From: Kitasatospora sp. NBC_01287
GTDB taxonomy: Bacteria > Actinomycetota > Actinomycetes > Streptomycetales > Streptomycetaceae
Length of the DNA stretch: 64,000 bases
Assembly: GCF_026340565.1 (NCBI RefSeq)
Contig: NZ_JAPEPB010000001.1
Span: 7,414,001-7,478,000 of the forward strand
Reading direction: 5' to 3'
The notes under the pieces are model-generated. The model worked only from the letters and a program-made list of their open reading frames with translations, did no database searches and was not told the origin of the DNA. A program made the position numbers and the translations under genes. This document shows, in pieces, positions 8,002 to 16,473 of the stretch. Position 1 is the stretch's first letter, and each line of letters opens with the position of its first letter.

Positions 8002-9513
8002 ATGACCGTAAGGCGCGTGATGGGCATCGAGACCGAGTACGGGATCTCCGTACCCGGGCACCCCAACGCCAACGCCATGCTCACCTCGTCCCAGATCGTC
8101 AACGCCTACGCGGCGGCGATGCACCGGGCGCGGCGCGCCCGCTGGGACTTCGAGGAGGAGAACCCGCTACGGGACGCGAGGGGCTTCGACCTCGCCCGGG
8201 AGGTGGCCGACTCCAGCCAGCTCACCGACGAGGACATCGGCCTGGCCAACATCATCCTCACCAACGGGGCCCGCTTCTACGTCGACCACGCCCACCCCGA
8301 GTACAGCTCGCCCGAGGTGACCAACCCGCGCGACGCGGTGCTCTGGGACAAGGCCGGCGAGCGGGTGATGGCCGAGGCGGCCGCCCGCGCCCTGGAGCTG
8401 CCCAACGGGCAGAACATCCACCTCTACAAGAACAACACCGACAACAAGGGCGCCTCCTACGGCACGCACGAGAACTACCTGATGCAGCGGGCCACCCCGT
8501 TCGCGGACATCGTGCGCCACCTCACCCCCTTCTTCGTCTCCCGTCAGGTGGTCACCGGCGCCGGCCGGGTCGGCATCGGCCAGGACGGCTCCGCGCACGG
8601 CTTCCAGATCAGCCAGCGGGCCGACTACTTCGAGGTGGAGGTGGGCCTGGAGACCACCCTCAAGCGCCCGATCATCAACACCCGCGACGAGCCGCACGCG
8701 GACGCCGAGAAGTACCGCCGGCTGCACGTGATCATCGGCGACGCCAACCTCTCGGAGATCTCCACCTACCTCAAGCTCGGCACCACCTCGCTGGTGCTGT
8801 CCATGATCGAGGACGGCTTCATCGCCGTCGACCTCGCCGTCGACCAGCCGGTGCGCACCCTGCACCGGGTCTCCCACGACCCCGCCCTGCAGTACCTGAT
8901 CACCCTGCGCAACGGCCGCAAGCTCACCGCCGTGCAACTCCAGATGGAGTACTACGAGCTGGCCCGCAAGTACGTCGAGGACCGCTACGGCCATGACGCC
9001 GACGAGCAGACCAAGGACGTGCTGGCCCGCTGGGAGGACGTGCTCGGCAAGCTGGAGCGCGACCCGATGAGCCTGTCCAAGCAGCTCGACTGGATCGCCA
9101 AGCGCGAGCTGCTGGAGGGCTACCGCCAGCGCGACGGACTGGACTGGGACAACCCCCGGCTGCACCTGGTCGACCTCCAGTACAGCGACGTGCGCGCCGA
9201 GAAGGGCCTCTACAACCGCCTGGTCGCCCGTGGCCGCTTCGAGCGCCTGGTGACCGAGGAGGACGTGCTGCGCGCCGTGCACCAGCCCCCGGACGACACC
9301 CGCGCCTACTTCCGCGGCCGCTGCCTGGAGCAGTACGCCGAACACGTCGCGGCGGCCTCCTGGGACTCGGTCATCTTCGACCTGCCCGGCCGGGACTCGC
9401 TGCAGCGGGTCCCCACCCTGGAGCCGCTGCGCGGCACCCGCGACCACGTCAAGGAACTGCTGGACCGCTGCCGCACCGCCGAGGAGCTCGTCCGGGTCCT
9501 CAGCGGTGGGTGA
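8002..9513 (+). CDS. dop: Depupylase / Pup deamidase Dop
   Basis: A 503-aa enzyme of the carboxylate-amine ligase fold. It deamidates the C-terminal Gln of Pup to Glu and removes Pup from substrates. The N-terminus MGIETEYGISVPG holds the metal/ATP-binding Glu residues. RPIINTRDEPHADAEKYRRL (about 222) is the conserved stretch shared with PafA, and the Dop-specific loop region follows the first active-site strand (about 40-75, NPLRDARG). Length equals the family norm. The ATG is preceded by AAGGAGGG. Paralogue of pafA at 12.3 kb; pup follows, as in all characterised loci. Confidence 0.96.
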   Translation: MTVRRVMGIETEYGISVPGHPNANAMLTSSQIVNAYAAAMHRARRARWDFEEENPLRDARGFDLAREVADSSQLTDEDIGLANIILTNGARFYVDHAHPEYSSPEVTNPRDAVLWDKAGERVMAEAAARALELPNGQNIHLYKNNTDNKGASYGTHENYLMQRATPFADIVRHLTPFFVSRQVVTGAGRVGIGQDGSAHGFQISQRADYFEVEVGLETTLKRPIINTRDEPHADAEKYRRLHVIIGDANLSEISTYLKLGTTSLVLSMIEDGFIAVDLAVDQPVRTLHRVSHDPALQYLITLRNGRKLTAVQLQMEYYELARKYVEDRYGHDADEQTKDVLARWEDVLGKLERDPMSLSKQLDWIAKRELLEGYRQRDGLDWDNPRLHLVDLQYSDVRAEKGLYNRLVARGRFERLVTEEDVLRAVHQPPDDTRAYFRGRCLEQYAEHVAAASWDSVIFDLPGRDSLQRVPTLEPLRGTRDHVKELLDRCRTAEELVRVLSGG

Positions 9514-9691
9514 GTGATCCGTTGCCGGGGGTGAAAACCGGCCCCGGTGGGAATCATCCGGGTGAGGTTCCGGCGTTCCATCAAGTACCAGCGATGAACG
9601 GGCAGCGCCCAGCGCCACCCGGTGTATAGGGTCTGAGCTGACAGCCCGGACCGACCAACCGTGCCAGACGAATGCGAGCGGGGTGAGGGAC

Positions 9692-9910
9692 ATGGCGACC
9701 AAGGACACCGGCGGCGGCCAGCAGCGGGCGAACCGCTCCTCGGAAGAGGTCGAGGAGCAGGTCGAGGAGGCGCAGCAGTCCGAGGAGCTCAAGGAGCGCC
9801 AGGAGAAGCTGGGCGAGGACGTGGATTCCGTCCTGGACGAAATCGACGAGGTCTTGGAGTCCAACGCCGAGGATTTCGTGCGGGGCTTCGTCCAAAAGGG
9901 CGGCCAGTAG
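9692..9910 (+). CDS. pup: Prokaryotic ubiquitin-like protein Pup (GGQ form)
   Basis: A 72-aa disordered, acidic modifier. It starts MATKDTGGGQQ, carries the helix-forming Mpa-binding stretch SVLDEIDEVLE (about 44-54), and ends VQKGGQ. The terminal Gln means that Dop must deamidate it before PafA can ligate it to lysines. The ATG at 9692 matches known Pup N-termini; a GTG nine bases upstream overlaps the ribosome-binding site GGTGAGG. Lies 178 bp after dop. A tandem repeat and a hairpin follow. Confidence 0.97.
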   Translation: MATKDTGGGQQRANRSSEEVEEQVEEAQQSEELKERQEKLGEDVDSVLDEIDEVLESNAEDFVRGFVQKGGQ

Positions 9911-9921
9911 TCCCGGCTGTC

Positions 9922-9958
9922 CGAATGTGACACCGAAATGTGACACCGAATGTGACAG
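9922..9958 (+). repeat. Three 12-13-bp repeats after pup
   Basis: CGAATGTGACAC, CGAAATGTGACAC and CGAATGTGACAG are direct repeats beginning 12 bp after the pup stop. A regulator site array is possible, but the layout matches the other gene-end minisatellites of this window. Confidence 0.7.
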
Positions 9959-10021
9959 CGGACGTGCCGCAGTCGGCACCGGCAATGGATCGACTGCGTT
10001 CAGTTCGCGCTCGAAGTAGCA

Positions 10022-10068
10022 CGGCGCGCGGCGGCGGGCGAAGGGGAGAGTCCCGCGGCCGCGCGCCG
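10022..10068 (+). terminator. Imperfect hairpin downstream of pup
   Basis: A 10-bp stem CGGCGCGCGG/CCGCGCGCCG with a 27-nt loop lies about 110 bp after pup. It could end the dop-pup transcript ahead of the endonuclease remnant. Confidence 0.35.
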
Positions 10069-10167
10069 CTGTGCTCGCGGGGGCTGTTTCCACCAGGTCG
10101 CGGCAGGCTCGCGACCGCCCCGCGGAGCGCGCTCAGCGAGCGGCGTGAAAGCCGCCGGGACAAAACG

Positions 10168-10353
10168 GCCGAGCATGTGGATCACGACCACGAAACGGGT
10201 AGGGTCCGTGGCATCCTCTGCTCCGCGGGCAATACGGCGCCGGGGCACAAGCGGGACCGGCCCGACGCGCTCCGGCGGGCTGCCGACCACCTGGAAGGAA
10301 TCGTGTGGAAGCCAACACTCGTGGCACCGGGCGTCTGCCGGCTGCCTTCCTCA
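10168..10353 (+). pseudogene. Remnant of an endonuclease VII-type HNH gene between pup and prcB
   Basis: The frame starting at 10168 reads AEHVDHDHETGRVRGILC, then DRPDALRRAADHLEG, the C-terminal half of the recombination endonuclease VII (HNH/His-Me finger) proteins found at this place in streptomycetes. It then continues in-frame across the prcB start, giving VWKPTLVAPGV, an overlap I recall as normal for these loci. Three signs show decay: the expected CxxC pair reads CSAG, so a zinc ligand is lost; no N-terminal Cys pair or recognisable N-terminal half exists upstream; and the frame runs beyond the usual end to 10440. The open frame begins at 9940 but its first 75 codons look non-coding. 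Confidence 0.6.
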
Positions 10354-11147
10354 CCCCCGGACATTCCTCCTTCATGGAGTTCCTGGCGGAGCACTCGCCC
10401 GAACTCATCCCCGGTCGGCGCGCCCTGCCCGAGGGGCTGACGATCGAGGCCCCGCACGGGACGACCATCGTGTCGGCGGTCTTCGACGGCGGTGTGGTGA
10501 TCGCCGGTGACCGGCGCGCCACCATGGGCAACGTGATCGCCCAGCGCGACATCGAGAAGGTCTTCCCGGCCGACGAGTACAGCGCGGTCGGCATCGCCGG
10601 CACCGCGGGGCTCGCGGTCGAGATGGTGCGGCTGTTCCAGCTGGAGCTGGAGCACTACGAGAAGATCGAGGGCACCGTGCTCTCGCTGGAGGGCAAGGCC
10701 AACCGGCTGACCACCATGATCCGGGGCAACCTCGGCATGGCGATGCAGGGGCTGGCCGTGGTGCCGATGTTCGCCGGCTACGACCTGGAGCTCGGGCGCG
10801 GGCGGATCTTCACCTACGACGTCACCGGCGGCCGCTCCGAGGAGCGCGGGTTCGCGTCGACCGGCTCCGGCTCGGTCTTCGCCCGCGGCTCGCTCAAGAA
10901 GCTCTACCGCGCCGACCTGACCGCCGATCAGGCGGCCACCCTGGTGGTCCAGGCGCTCTACGACGCCGCCGACGACGACTCCGCGACCGGCGGACCCGAC
11001 CTGGCCCGCAAGATCTTCCCGATCGTCTCGCTGATCACCGAGGACGGCTTCCGCCGGCTCTCCGAGGAGGAGGTGTCGGCGATCGCGATCTCGATCACCG
11101 ACCACCGCCGCAGCCAGCCCGACGGTCCCCAGGCCCCGCTCCTCTGA
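10305..11147 (+). CDS. prcB: 20S proteasome beta subunit PrcB
   Basis: A 280-aa precursor of the catalytic ring. Residues 1-52 form a propeptide that is removed autocatalytically; cleavage before Thr53 in APHGTTIVSAVF exposes the N-terminal nucleophile. The mature domain keeps GDRRATMG, the Lys of RDIEKVF and GSGSVFA. The GTG start gives VEANTRGTGRLPAAFLTPG, which matches the streptomycete N-terminus, and overlaps the endonuclease VII remnant. prcA follows after 72 bp, so the two are an operon assembling the alpha7-beta7-beta7-alpha7 particle. Confidence 0.97.
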   Translation: MEANTRGTGRLPAAFLTPGHSSFMEFLAEHSPELIPGRRALPEGLTIEAPHGTTIVSAVFDGGVVIAGDRRATMGNVIAQRDIEKVFPADEYSAVGIAGTAGLAVEMVRLFQLELEHYEKIEGTVLSLEGKANRLTTMIRGNLGMAMQGLAVVPMFAGYDLELGRGRIFTYDVTGGRSEERGFASTGSGSVFARGSLKKLYRADLTADQAATLVVQALYDAADDDSATGGPDLARKIFPIVSLITEDGFRRLSEEEVSAIAISITDHRRSQPDGPQAPLL

Positions 11148-11219
11148 CAACTCCGCCGCCCTCCCCCCTGGCCTGCCAACGGGCAGCAGGGGCCCATCCC
11201 AGAAGGGGGTGACCAGCCG

Positions 11220-12116
11220 GTGTCCACACCGTTCTACGTCTCGCCGCAGCAGGCCATGGCGGACCGCGCGGAGTACGCCCGCAAGGGCATCGCGCGCGGC
11301 CGCAGCGTGGTCGTGCTCACCTACGCCGACGGCATCGTCTTCGTCGCCGAGAACACCTCCCGGGCGCTGCACAAGGTGTCCGAGATCTACGACAGGATCG
11401 CCTTCGCCGCGGTCGGCCGCTACAACGAGTTCGAGAACCTGCGGATCGGCGGGGTGCGCTACGCCGACCTGCGCGGCTACTCCTACGACCGGGCCGATGT
11501 GACGGCCCGTGGGCTGGCCAACGTCTACGCCCAGACGCTGGGCACCATCTTCTCCTCGGTCGGCGAGAAGCCCTACGAGGTGGAGCTCATCGTCGCCGAG
11601 GTCGGCCGCGGTCCCGAGGACGACCAGATCTACCGGCTCACCCCCGACGGTTCGGTGGTGGACGAGCAGAACTCGGTCGTGGTCGGCGGCAACGCGGACT
11701 CGATCGGGAACTACCTCGGTCAGCGCCACCGGGTCGGGATGACGCTGGCCGAGGCGCTCAAGGTGGCCGTGGAGTCGCTCGCCCGCGACCCCAACGGCGG
11801 TACCCCGCGCACCCTCACCCCCGAGCAGCTGGAGGTCGCGGTCCTGGACCGCGGGCGCCCGCAGCAGCGCAAGTTCAAGCGCGTCCTCAGCGGCCGGCTG
11901 AGCCGGCTGCTGAGCGGCGAGGCGGACGCGGACGCGGACGAGGCCGAGGAGGCCGCAGGCGGCGCCGGGAAGTCCCTCAGCGGCGCGGGGAAGCCCGGCG
12001 CGCCCGGCGCGGAGGAGTCCGGCACGCCCGGCGTGGAGGAGACCGGCACGCCCGGCGTGGAGGAGTCCGGCACGCCTGATGCCGAGGAGTCCGGCACGCC
12101 CGGCACCGAGGCCTGA
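11220..12116 (+). CDS. prcA: 20S proteasome alpha subunit PrcA with extended C-terminal tail
   Basis: A 298-aa subunit of the outer gating rings; they admit substrates and dock ARC. The N-terminus MSTPFYVSPQQAMADRAEYA and the core (to about residue 235) are typical. The tail is not: after SRLLSGEA come an Asp/Ala/Glu-rich stretch and four 8-residue repeats of the form GVEESGTP, ending GTEA. That makes it about 40 residues longer than the S. coelicolor protein as I recall it. The tail is acidic and probably disordered. GTG start preceded by AGAAGGGGGTGA. A strong terminator follows 12 bp after the stop. Confidence 0.96.
   Translation: MSTPFYVSPQQAMADRAEYARKGIARGRSVVVLTYADGIVFVAENTSRALHKVSEIYDRIAFAAVGRYNEFENLRIGGVRYADLRGYSYDRADVTARGLANVYAQTLGTIFSSVGEKPYEVELIVAEVGRGPEDDQIYRLTPDGSVVDEQNSVVVGGNADSIGNYLGQRHRVGMTLAEALKVAVESLARDPNGGTPRTLTPEQLEVAVLDRGRPQQRKFKRVLSGRLSRLLSGEADADADEAEEAAGGAGKSLSGAGKPGAPGAEESGTPGVEETGTPGVEESGTPDAEESGTPGTEA
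12006..12101 (+). repeat. 24-bp in-frame tandem repeat encoding the PrcA tail
   Basis: Four copies of a 24-bp unit (GGCGTGGAGGAGTCCGGCAC then GCCC) encode GAEESGTP, GVEETGTP, GVEESGTP and DAEESGTP. Repeat length is a multiple of three, so copy-number change would keep the frame. Confidence 0.92.
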
Positions 12117-12127
12117 CGGCGGGTCAC

Positions 12128-12166
12128 CCGGTGGGGTGCGGCGGGTCACCCGCCGCACCCCACCGG
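12128..12166 (+). terminator. Strong hairpin terminator after prcA
   Basis: A perfect 18-bp stem (12128-12145 and 12149-12166) with a 3-nt loop. It separates the prcBA unit from pafA. Confidence 0.85.
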
Positions 12167-12224
12167 CCTGCTCGGCTGTGATCGCGCCGGCACGGATCGT
12201 GATCCGATTGGCGTCGCCGAAACG

Positions 12225-12260
12225 GTTTCAGATGCCCGGTAAAAGCGTAAAGTCCAGGCA
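12225..12260 (+). promoter_or_regulatory. Probable pafA promoter, leaderless transcript
   Basis: GTTTCA (12225-12230), a 17-nt spacer and TAAAGT (12248-12253) lie in an unusually AT-rich stretch. The ATG of pafA begins 6 nt after the -10 and has no ribosome-binding site, so the mRNA probably starts at the start codon. Confidence 0.55.
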
Positions 12261-13621
12261 TGGACCGCCGAATTTTCGGGCTGGAGAACGAGTACGGCGT
12301 CACGTGTACGTTCCGGGGACAACGGCGTCTGTCTCCGGACGAGGTGGCCAGGTACCTCTTCCGCCGCGTAGTTTCCTGGGGGCGCAGCAGCAATGTGTTC
12401 CTGCGCAATGGCGCACGCCTGTACCTCGATGTCGGTTCGCACCCGGAATACGCCACTCCGGAGTGTGATGACGTCACCGAACTGGTGACGCACGACAAGG
12501 CGGGCGAACGCATCCTGGAGGGCCTGCTGGTGGACGCCGAACGGCGTCTGCACGAGGAGGGCATCGCCGGGGACGTCTACCTGTTCAAGAACAACACGGA
12601 TTCGGCCGGCAACTCCTACGGCTGCCACGAGAACTACCTGGTGGCCCGGCACGGGGAGTTCTCCCGGCTGGCGGACGTGCTGATCCCGTTCCTGGTGACC
12701 CGTCAGCTGATCTGCGGGGCGGGCAAGGTGCTGCAGACGCCGCGCGGCGCGGTGTTCTGCGTCAGCCAGCGGGCCGAGCACATCTGGGAGGGCGTCAGCT
12801 CGGCGACCACCCGCTCGCGGCCGATCATCAACACCCGCGACGAGCCGCACGCGGACGCCGAGCGCTACCGGCGGCTGCACGTGATCGTCGGCGACTCCAA
12901 CATGTCGGAGACCACCACCCTGCTCAAGGTGGGCGCCACCGACCTGGTGCTTCGCCTGATCGAGGCCGGCGTGGTGATGCGCGACCTGACGCTGGAGAAC
13001 CCGATCCGGGCGATCCGCGAGGTCAGCCACGACCTGACCGGCCGGCACCAGGTGCGGCTGGCCAACGGGCGCGAGGCGAGCGCGCTGGAGATCCAGGAGG
13101 AGTACTACACGAAGGCGCTGGAGTTCGCCGACCGCAAGGGGCTGAACACCGGCACCGTGGGCCGGGTGCTCGAACTGTGGGGCCGCACCCTGGAGGCCGT
13201 GCGCACCGAGGACCTGGCCAAGGTCGGCTCCGAGATCGACTGGATCATGAAGTACCAGCTGATCGAGCGGTACCGGGAGAAGCACCAGATGAGCATGTCC
13301 AACCCGCGGGTCGCCCAGATCGACCTCGCGTACCACGACATCCACCGTCGCCGGGGCCTCTTCTACCTGCTGCAGAACAAGGGGCAGGCGAAGCGGGTGA
13401 CCACCGACCTGAAGGTCTTCGAGGCCAAGTCGGTGCCGCCGCAGACCACCCGGGCCCGGCTGCGCGGGGACTTCATCCGCAAGGCGCAGGAGCAGCGGCG
13501 GGACTTCACGGTGGACTGGGTGCACTTGAAGCTGAACGACCAGGCGCAGCGCACGGTGCTCTGCAAGGACCCGTTCCGCTCGGTGGACGAGCGGGTGGAG
13601 AAGCTCATCGCCGGCATGTGA
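12260..13621 (+). CDS. pafA: Pup-protein ligase PafA
   Basis: A 453-aa cytosolic ligase that uses ATP to join the C-terminal Glu of deamidated Pup to substrate lysines. The N-terminus MDRRIFGLENEYGV carries the Mg-ATP-binding Glu residues and the catalytic-base region; RPIINTRDEPHADAERYRRL is shared with Dop. It lacks the extra Dop loop and ends DERVEKLIAGM. Length is normal. Leaderless start inferred. It is the last gene of the Pup pathway here; FKBP genes separate it from pafBC, which it directly precedes in Mycobacterium. Confidence 0.97.
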   Translation: MDRRIFGLENEYGVTCTFRGQRRLSPDEVARYLFRRVVSWGRSSNVFLRNGARLYLDVGSHPEYATPECDDVTELVTHDKAGERILEGLLVDAERRLHEEGIAGDVYLFKNNTDSAGNSYGCHENYLVARHGEFSRLADVLIPFLVTRQLICGAGKVLQTPRGAVFCVSQRAEHIWEGVSSATTRSRPIINTRDEPHADAERYRRLHVIVGDSNMSETTTLLKVGATDLVLRLIEAGVVMRDLTLENPIRAIREVSHDLTGRHQVRLANGREASALEIQEEYYTKALEFADRKGLNTGTVGRVLELWGRTLEAVRTEDLAKVGSEIDWIMKYQLIERYREKHQMSMSNPRVAQIDLAYHDIHRRRGLFYLLQNKGQAKRVTTDLKVFEAKSVPPQTTRARLRGDFIRKAQEQRRDFTVDWVHLKLNDQAQRTVLCKDPFRSVDERVEKLIAGM

Positions 13622-13750
13622 TGGGTGCCTGACCGGCGTCCGAGAGGCGTCCGTCCGGCGTCCGTCCGGCGCCCGACCGCTCTCCGGGCGCAGCTCCGGC
13701 CGGGTGAGCCGCCCGGTTCGGGTGAGAATGCGGTTAATCCACGCGTCGCG

Positions 13751-13775
13751 GCCCCGCCTCCCTGGGAGGCGGGGC
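13751..13775 (+). terminator. Hairpin terminator after pafA
   Basis: An 11-bp perfect stem GCCCCGCCTCC/GGAGGCGGGGC with a CTG loop, 130 bp after pafA and 50 bp before the next gene. Confidence 0.75.
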
Positions 13776-13825
13776 TCGCTGGTTCTACGCTGATCGCGTT
13801 TACTGATCCGTAAATGTGACTGACA

Positions 13826-14818
13826 GTGAGGACCGCCGTGCGCCGCAGAGCCGGGCTGCTCGTACTCCTGCCGATGCTGGTGCTCGCCGCGTGCAGCAGC
13901 GGTACCCCCGCGAAGACCAGCCCGTCGGCGGCGCCCACCAGCGCCACGCCGAGCGTGCCGGCCCCGGTCGGGTCGGCCTCGCCGATGCCGACGGTCAGCG
14001 GGGACTTCGGCAAGCGGGCCACCATCACGCTGAGCGGGGAGCCCAACGGCCAGTTCGTGATCAGCACGGTGAGCGAGGGCGAGGGCCCGACGGTCAACAA
14101 GAACGACTGGGTGACGGTCAACTACACCGCGAAGGACTGGACCACCGGCAAGGACCTGCCCAGCTCCTACGACCAGGGCGCCAAGCCGCAGCTCTTCCAG
14201 GCCGGGATCGGGCAGTTGGTGCCGGCCTTCGACCAGAGCGTGGTGGGCAAGAAGGTGGGCAGCCGGGTACTGGTGGTGGCCCCGCCCTCGACGGCCTTCG
14301 GCAGCACCGGGAACTCGCAGCTCGGGGTGGGCAAGAACGAGACCGTGGTGTTCGCGCTGGACATCGTTCAGGCGGTCCCGCAGGACTCGGTGGTGACCGG
14401 CACGGTGACCGAGCCGCCGGCGAACCAGCCGCAGGTCAAGGACAACGGCAAGGCCGCGCCGACGATCACCATCCCGCCCGGCCAGCCCGCCCCCACCTCG
14501 CTGCAGACCACGGTGCTGATCAAGGGGGACGGCAAGCCGGTGCAGTCCGGCCAGACCCTGCTGGTGCAGTACACCGGCGTGCTCTACAGCAACGGGCAGC
14601 AGTTCGACTCCTCGTGGAGCCACGGCGGCGCGCAGGCGCTGCAGGTGGGTACCGGCAGCGTGATCGCGGGCTGGGACCAGGGGCTGGTCGGGCAGCCGGT
14701 GGGCAGCCGGGTGATGCTGGTGATCCCGCCCTCGCTGGGCTACGGCTCGACCGCGCAGAGCGGAATTCCGGCCAACTCCACCCTGGTCTTCGTCATCGAC
14801 ATCCTGGAAGCTGTCTGA
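13826..14818 (+). CDS. Exported lipoprotein with two FKBP-type prolyl isomerase domains
   Basis: A 330-aa lipoprotein. The basic N-terminus and hydrophobic core end in LVLAACSS, a lipobox whose Cys would be lipidated, so the protein sits on the outer face of the membrane. Two FKBP-like domains follow, about 85-190 (VNKNDWVTVNYTAKDW) and about 225-330 (LLVQYTGVLYSNGQQFDSSW, then VIAGWDQGLVG). The second keeps the usual active-site residues better. Family members speed Xaa-Pro isomerisation during folding of exported proteins. The GTG at 13826 is used here; another GTG lies at 13838. First of three consecutive FKBP genes. Confidence 0.88.
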   Translation: MRTAVRRRAGLLVLLPMLVLAACSSGTPAKTSPSAAPTSATPSVPAPVGSASPMPTVSGDFGKRATITLSGEPNGQFVISTVSEGEGPTVNKNDWVTVNYTAKDWTTGKDLPSSYDQGAKPQLFQAGIGQLVPAFDQSVVGKKVGSRVLVVAPPSTAFGSTGNSQLGVGKNETVVFALDIVQAVPQDSVVTGTVTEPPANQPQVKDNGKAAPTITIPPGQPAPTSLQTTVLIKGDGKPVQSGQTLLVQYTGVLYSNGQQFDSSWSHGGAQALQVGTGSVIAGWDQGLVGQPVGSRVMLVIPPSLGYGSTAQSGIPANSTLVFVIDILEAV

Positions 14819-14970
14819 CCACGGCCGTAGGGTCGGCGCGGGACGCGTCACGCGGGCGGGTGCTCTCGGTGTGTCATGGACACCCGATGAGTGCCCGCCC
14901 TCATGGCAAGCTGACATACTGCTGCCGATTCGCACAGCGGCGAGCGATCTGATGGCGAGGATGGGGAGAA

Positions 14971-16299
14971 ATGGCTGAGAATCCGTCGGGCCCGAGCGAG
15001 GCCGACACCGATGGCGGCGCGGTCACCGGCCCGTCGGGGCCCAGGCCCGCGGGCCCGCTGACGGGCGACGGCGAATCGATCGTGATCCCGCCGTCGATTC
15101 TCAAGCAGCAGGCGGGCTGGGCCAAGCCGGGGGAGAGCGTGCCGACCCCGGGCGCCGGCCAGTCCACCGACGAGCCGCAGGTCTTCGCCTCCACGGTGCG
15201 CAAGCAGCAGACCTCCGAGGCCGACTACGAGAACGTCTCCGGCGGCGGCAGGCTGGGCGTGGTGCTCGGCGTGGTGCTGGCCGTGCTGCTGGTCGGCAGC
15301 GGCGTCGGCCTCTACGTCGTGAACCAGCACGACGACAAGGCCGCCAAGGCCTCGGACGCGGCCACCGCGACGCCGAGCGCCGCGCCGAGCCCCAGCGCAC
15401 CGCCGGTGCCGCCGCTCAAGACCGACGCCAAGGTGCTGCCCACCGTCGCCGGCGACTTCGGCAAGAAGGCGACCATCACGCTGCCGCAGCAGTCCCCGGA
15501 CGGCACTTTCGTCGCCAAGTCGCTGACCGAGGGAGACGGCCCGAAGATCAACAAGGGTGACTACGTCTCGGTCGACTTCACCCTCAAGGACTGGCAGACC
15601 GGCAAGGACATCCAGGGCTCCTACGACCAGGGCAAGTCGCTGATCCTGCAGCCGGGCACCGGTCAGGTGATCCCGGCGCTGGACAGCACCCTGGTGGGCC
15701 AGAAGGCGGGCAGCCGGGTGCTGGTGGTGGCCCCGCCGGCCGCCGCCTTCGGCGACCAGGGCAACACCTCCCTGGGCCTGGGCCCCAAGGACGACCTGGT
15801 GCTGGTGATCGACATCAACCGGGTGAACGCGCCGGACGCCCGGGTGAGCGGTGACATGACCGCCCCGCCGGCCGACTTCCCGCAGGTGAAGATCAACGGT
15901 GGCAAGACCGCCGACACGATCACCCCGCCGGCGGGCGTCACCGACCCGACCGACCTGAAGACCGCGGTGCTGATCCAGGGCAAGGGCCCGAAGGTGGAGA
16001 GCGGCGAGCAGGTCGTCGTCCAGTACACCGGGGTGACCCTGAAGGACGGCAAGAAGTTCGACTCCTCGGTCGAGAAGGGCCAGGCCTTCAGCTTCGTCAC
16101 CGGCGGCGGCCAGGTGATCCCGGGCTGGGACAAGGGCGTGGTCGGCCAGAACGTCGGCAGCCGGATCGAGCTGGTGATCCCGGCGGCGCAGGCCTACGGG
16201 GCCTCCCCGCCGGACGGCAGCGGAATCCCGGCCAACGCCTCGCTGGTCTTCGTGATCGACATCCTCGACGCGGGTCAGGGCTCCGGCGGCGGCCAGTGA
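14971..16299 (+). CDS. Membrane-anchored protein with two FKBP-type prolyl isomerase domains
   Basis: A 442-aa protein. The cytosolic N-terminus (about 1-92) is Pro/Gly/Gln-rich. One membrane helix, LGVVLGVVLAVLLVGSGVGLY (about 94-114), is followed by an external Ser/Pro linker and two FKBP domains: about 170-290 (VSVDFTLKDWQTGKD) and about 335-440 (VVVQYTGVTLKDGKKFDSS, VIPGWDKGVVG). It is the close paralogue of the preceding lipoprotein but uses a signal anchor instead of a lipid. ATG with GGGGAGA upstream. A chaperone role outside the membrane is inferred from topology. Confidence 0.88.
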   Translation: MAENPSGPSEADTDGGAVTGPSGPRPAGPLTGDGESIVIPPSILKQQAGWAKPGESVPTPGAGQSTDEPQVFASTVRKQQTSEADYENVSGGGRLGVVLGVVLAVLLVGSGVGLYVVNQHDDKAAKASDAATATPSAAPSPSAPPVPPLKTDAKVLPTVAGDFGKKATITLPQQSPDGTFVAKSLTEGDGPKINKGDYVSVDFTLKDWQTGKDIQGSYDQGKSLILQPGTGQVIPALDSTLVGQKAGSRVLVVAPPAAAFGDQGNTSLGLGPKDDLVLVIDINRVNAPDARVSGDMTAPPADFPQVKINGGKTADTITPPAGVTDPTDLKTAVLIQGKGPKVESGEQVVVQYTGVTLKDGKKFDSSVEKGQAFSFVTGGGQVIPGWDKGVVGQNVGSRIELVIPAAQAYGASPPDGSGIPANASLVFVIDILDAGQGSGGGQ

Positions 16300-16473
16300 T
16301 GGCAGGATGGTGGCTTCCGGCCGGCGGGGCGACCCGCGGCCGGGCCTGAACTGCACGGGCGGCGGATGCCCGTACGGTGGTTCCCGGTGGAGCCCTCGTG
16401 CGGCGGATCCGCCGCCGTGCTGTGTGGACTGATGTGGGGCCGCCCCCAGGCGGCCGATGAGAAGAGGCAGTTG

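Noticed and set aside
12146..14935. A 929-codon minus-strand frame opposite pafA and the FKBP lipoprotein gene
   Set aside because: Both plus-strand genes are unmistakable; the antisense product is Leu/Val/His-rich without domains.
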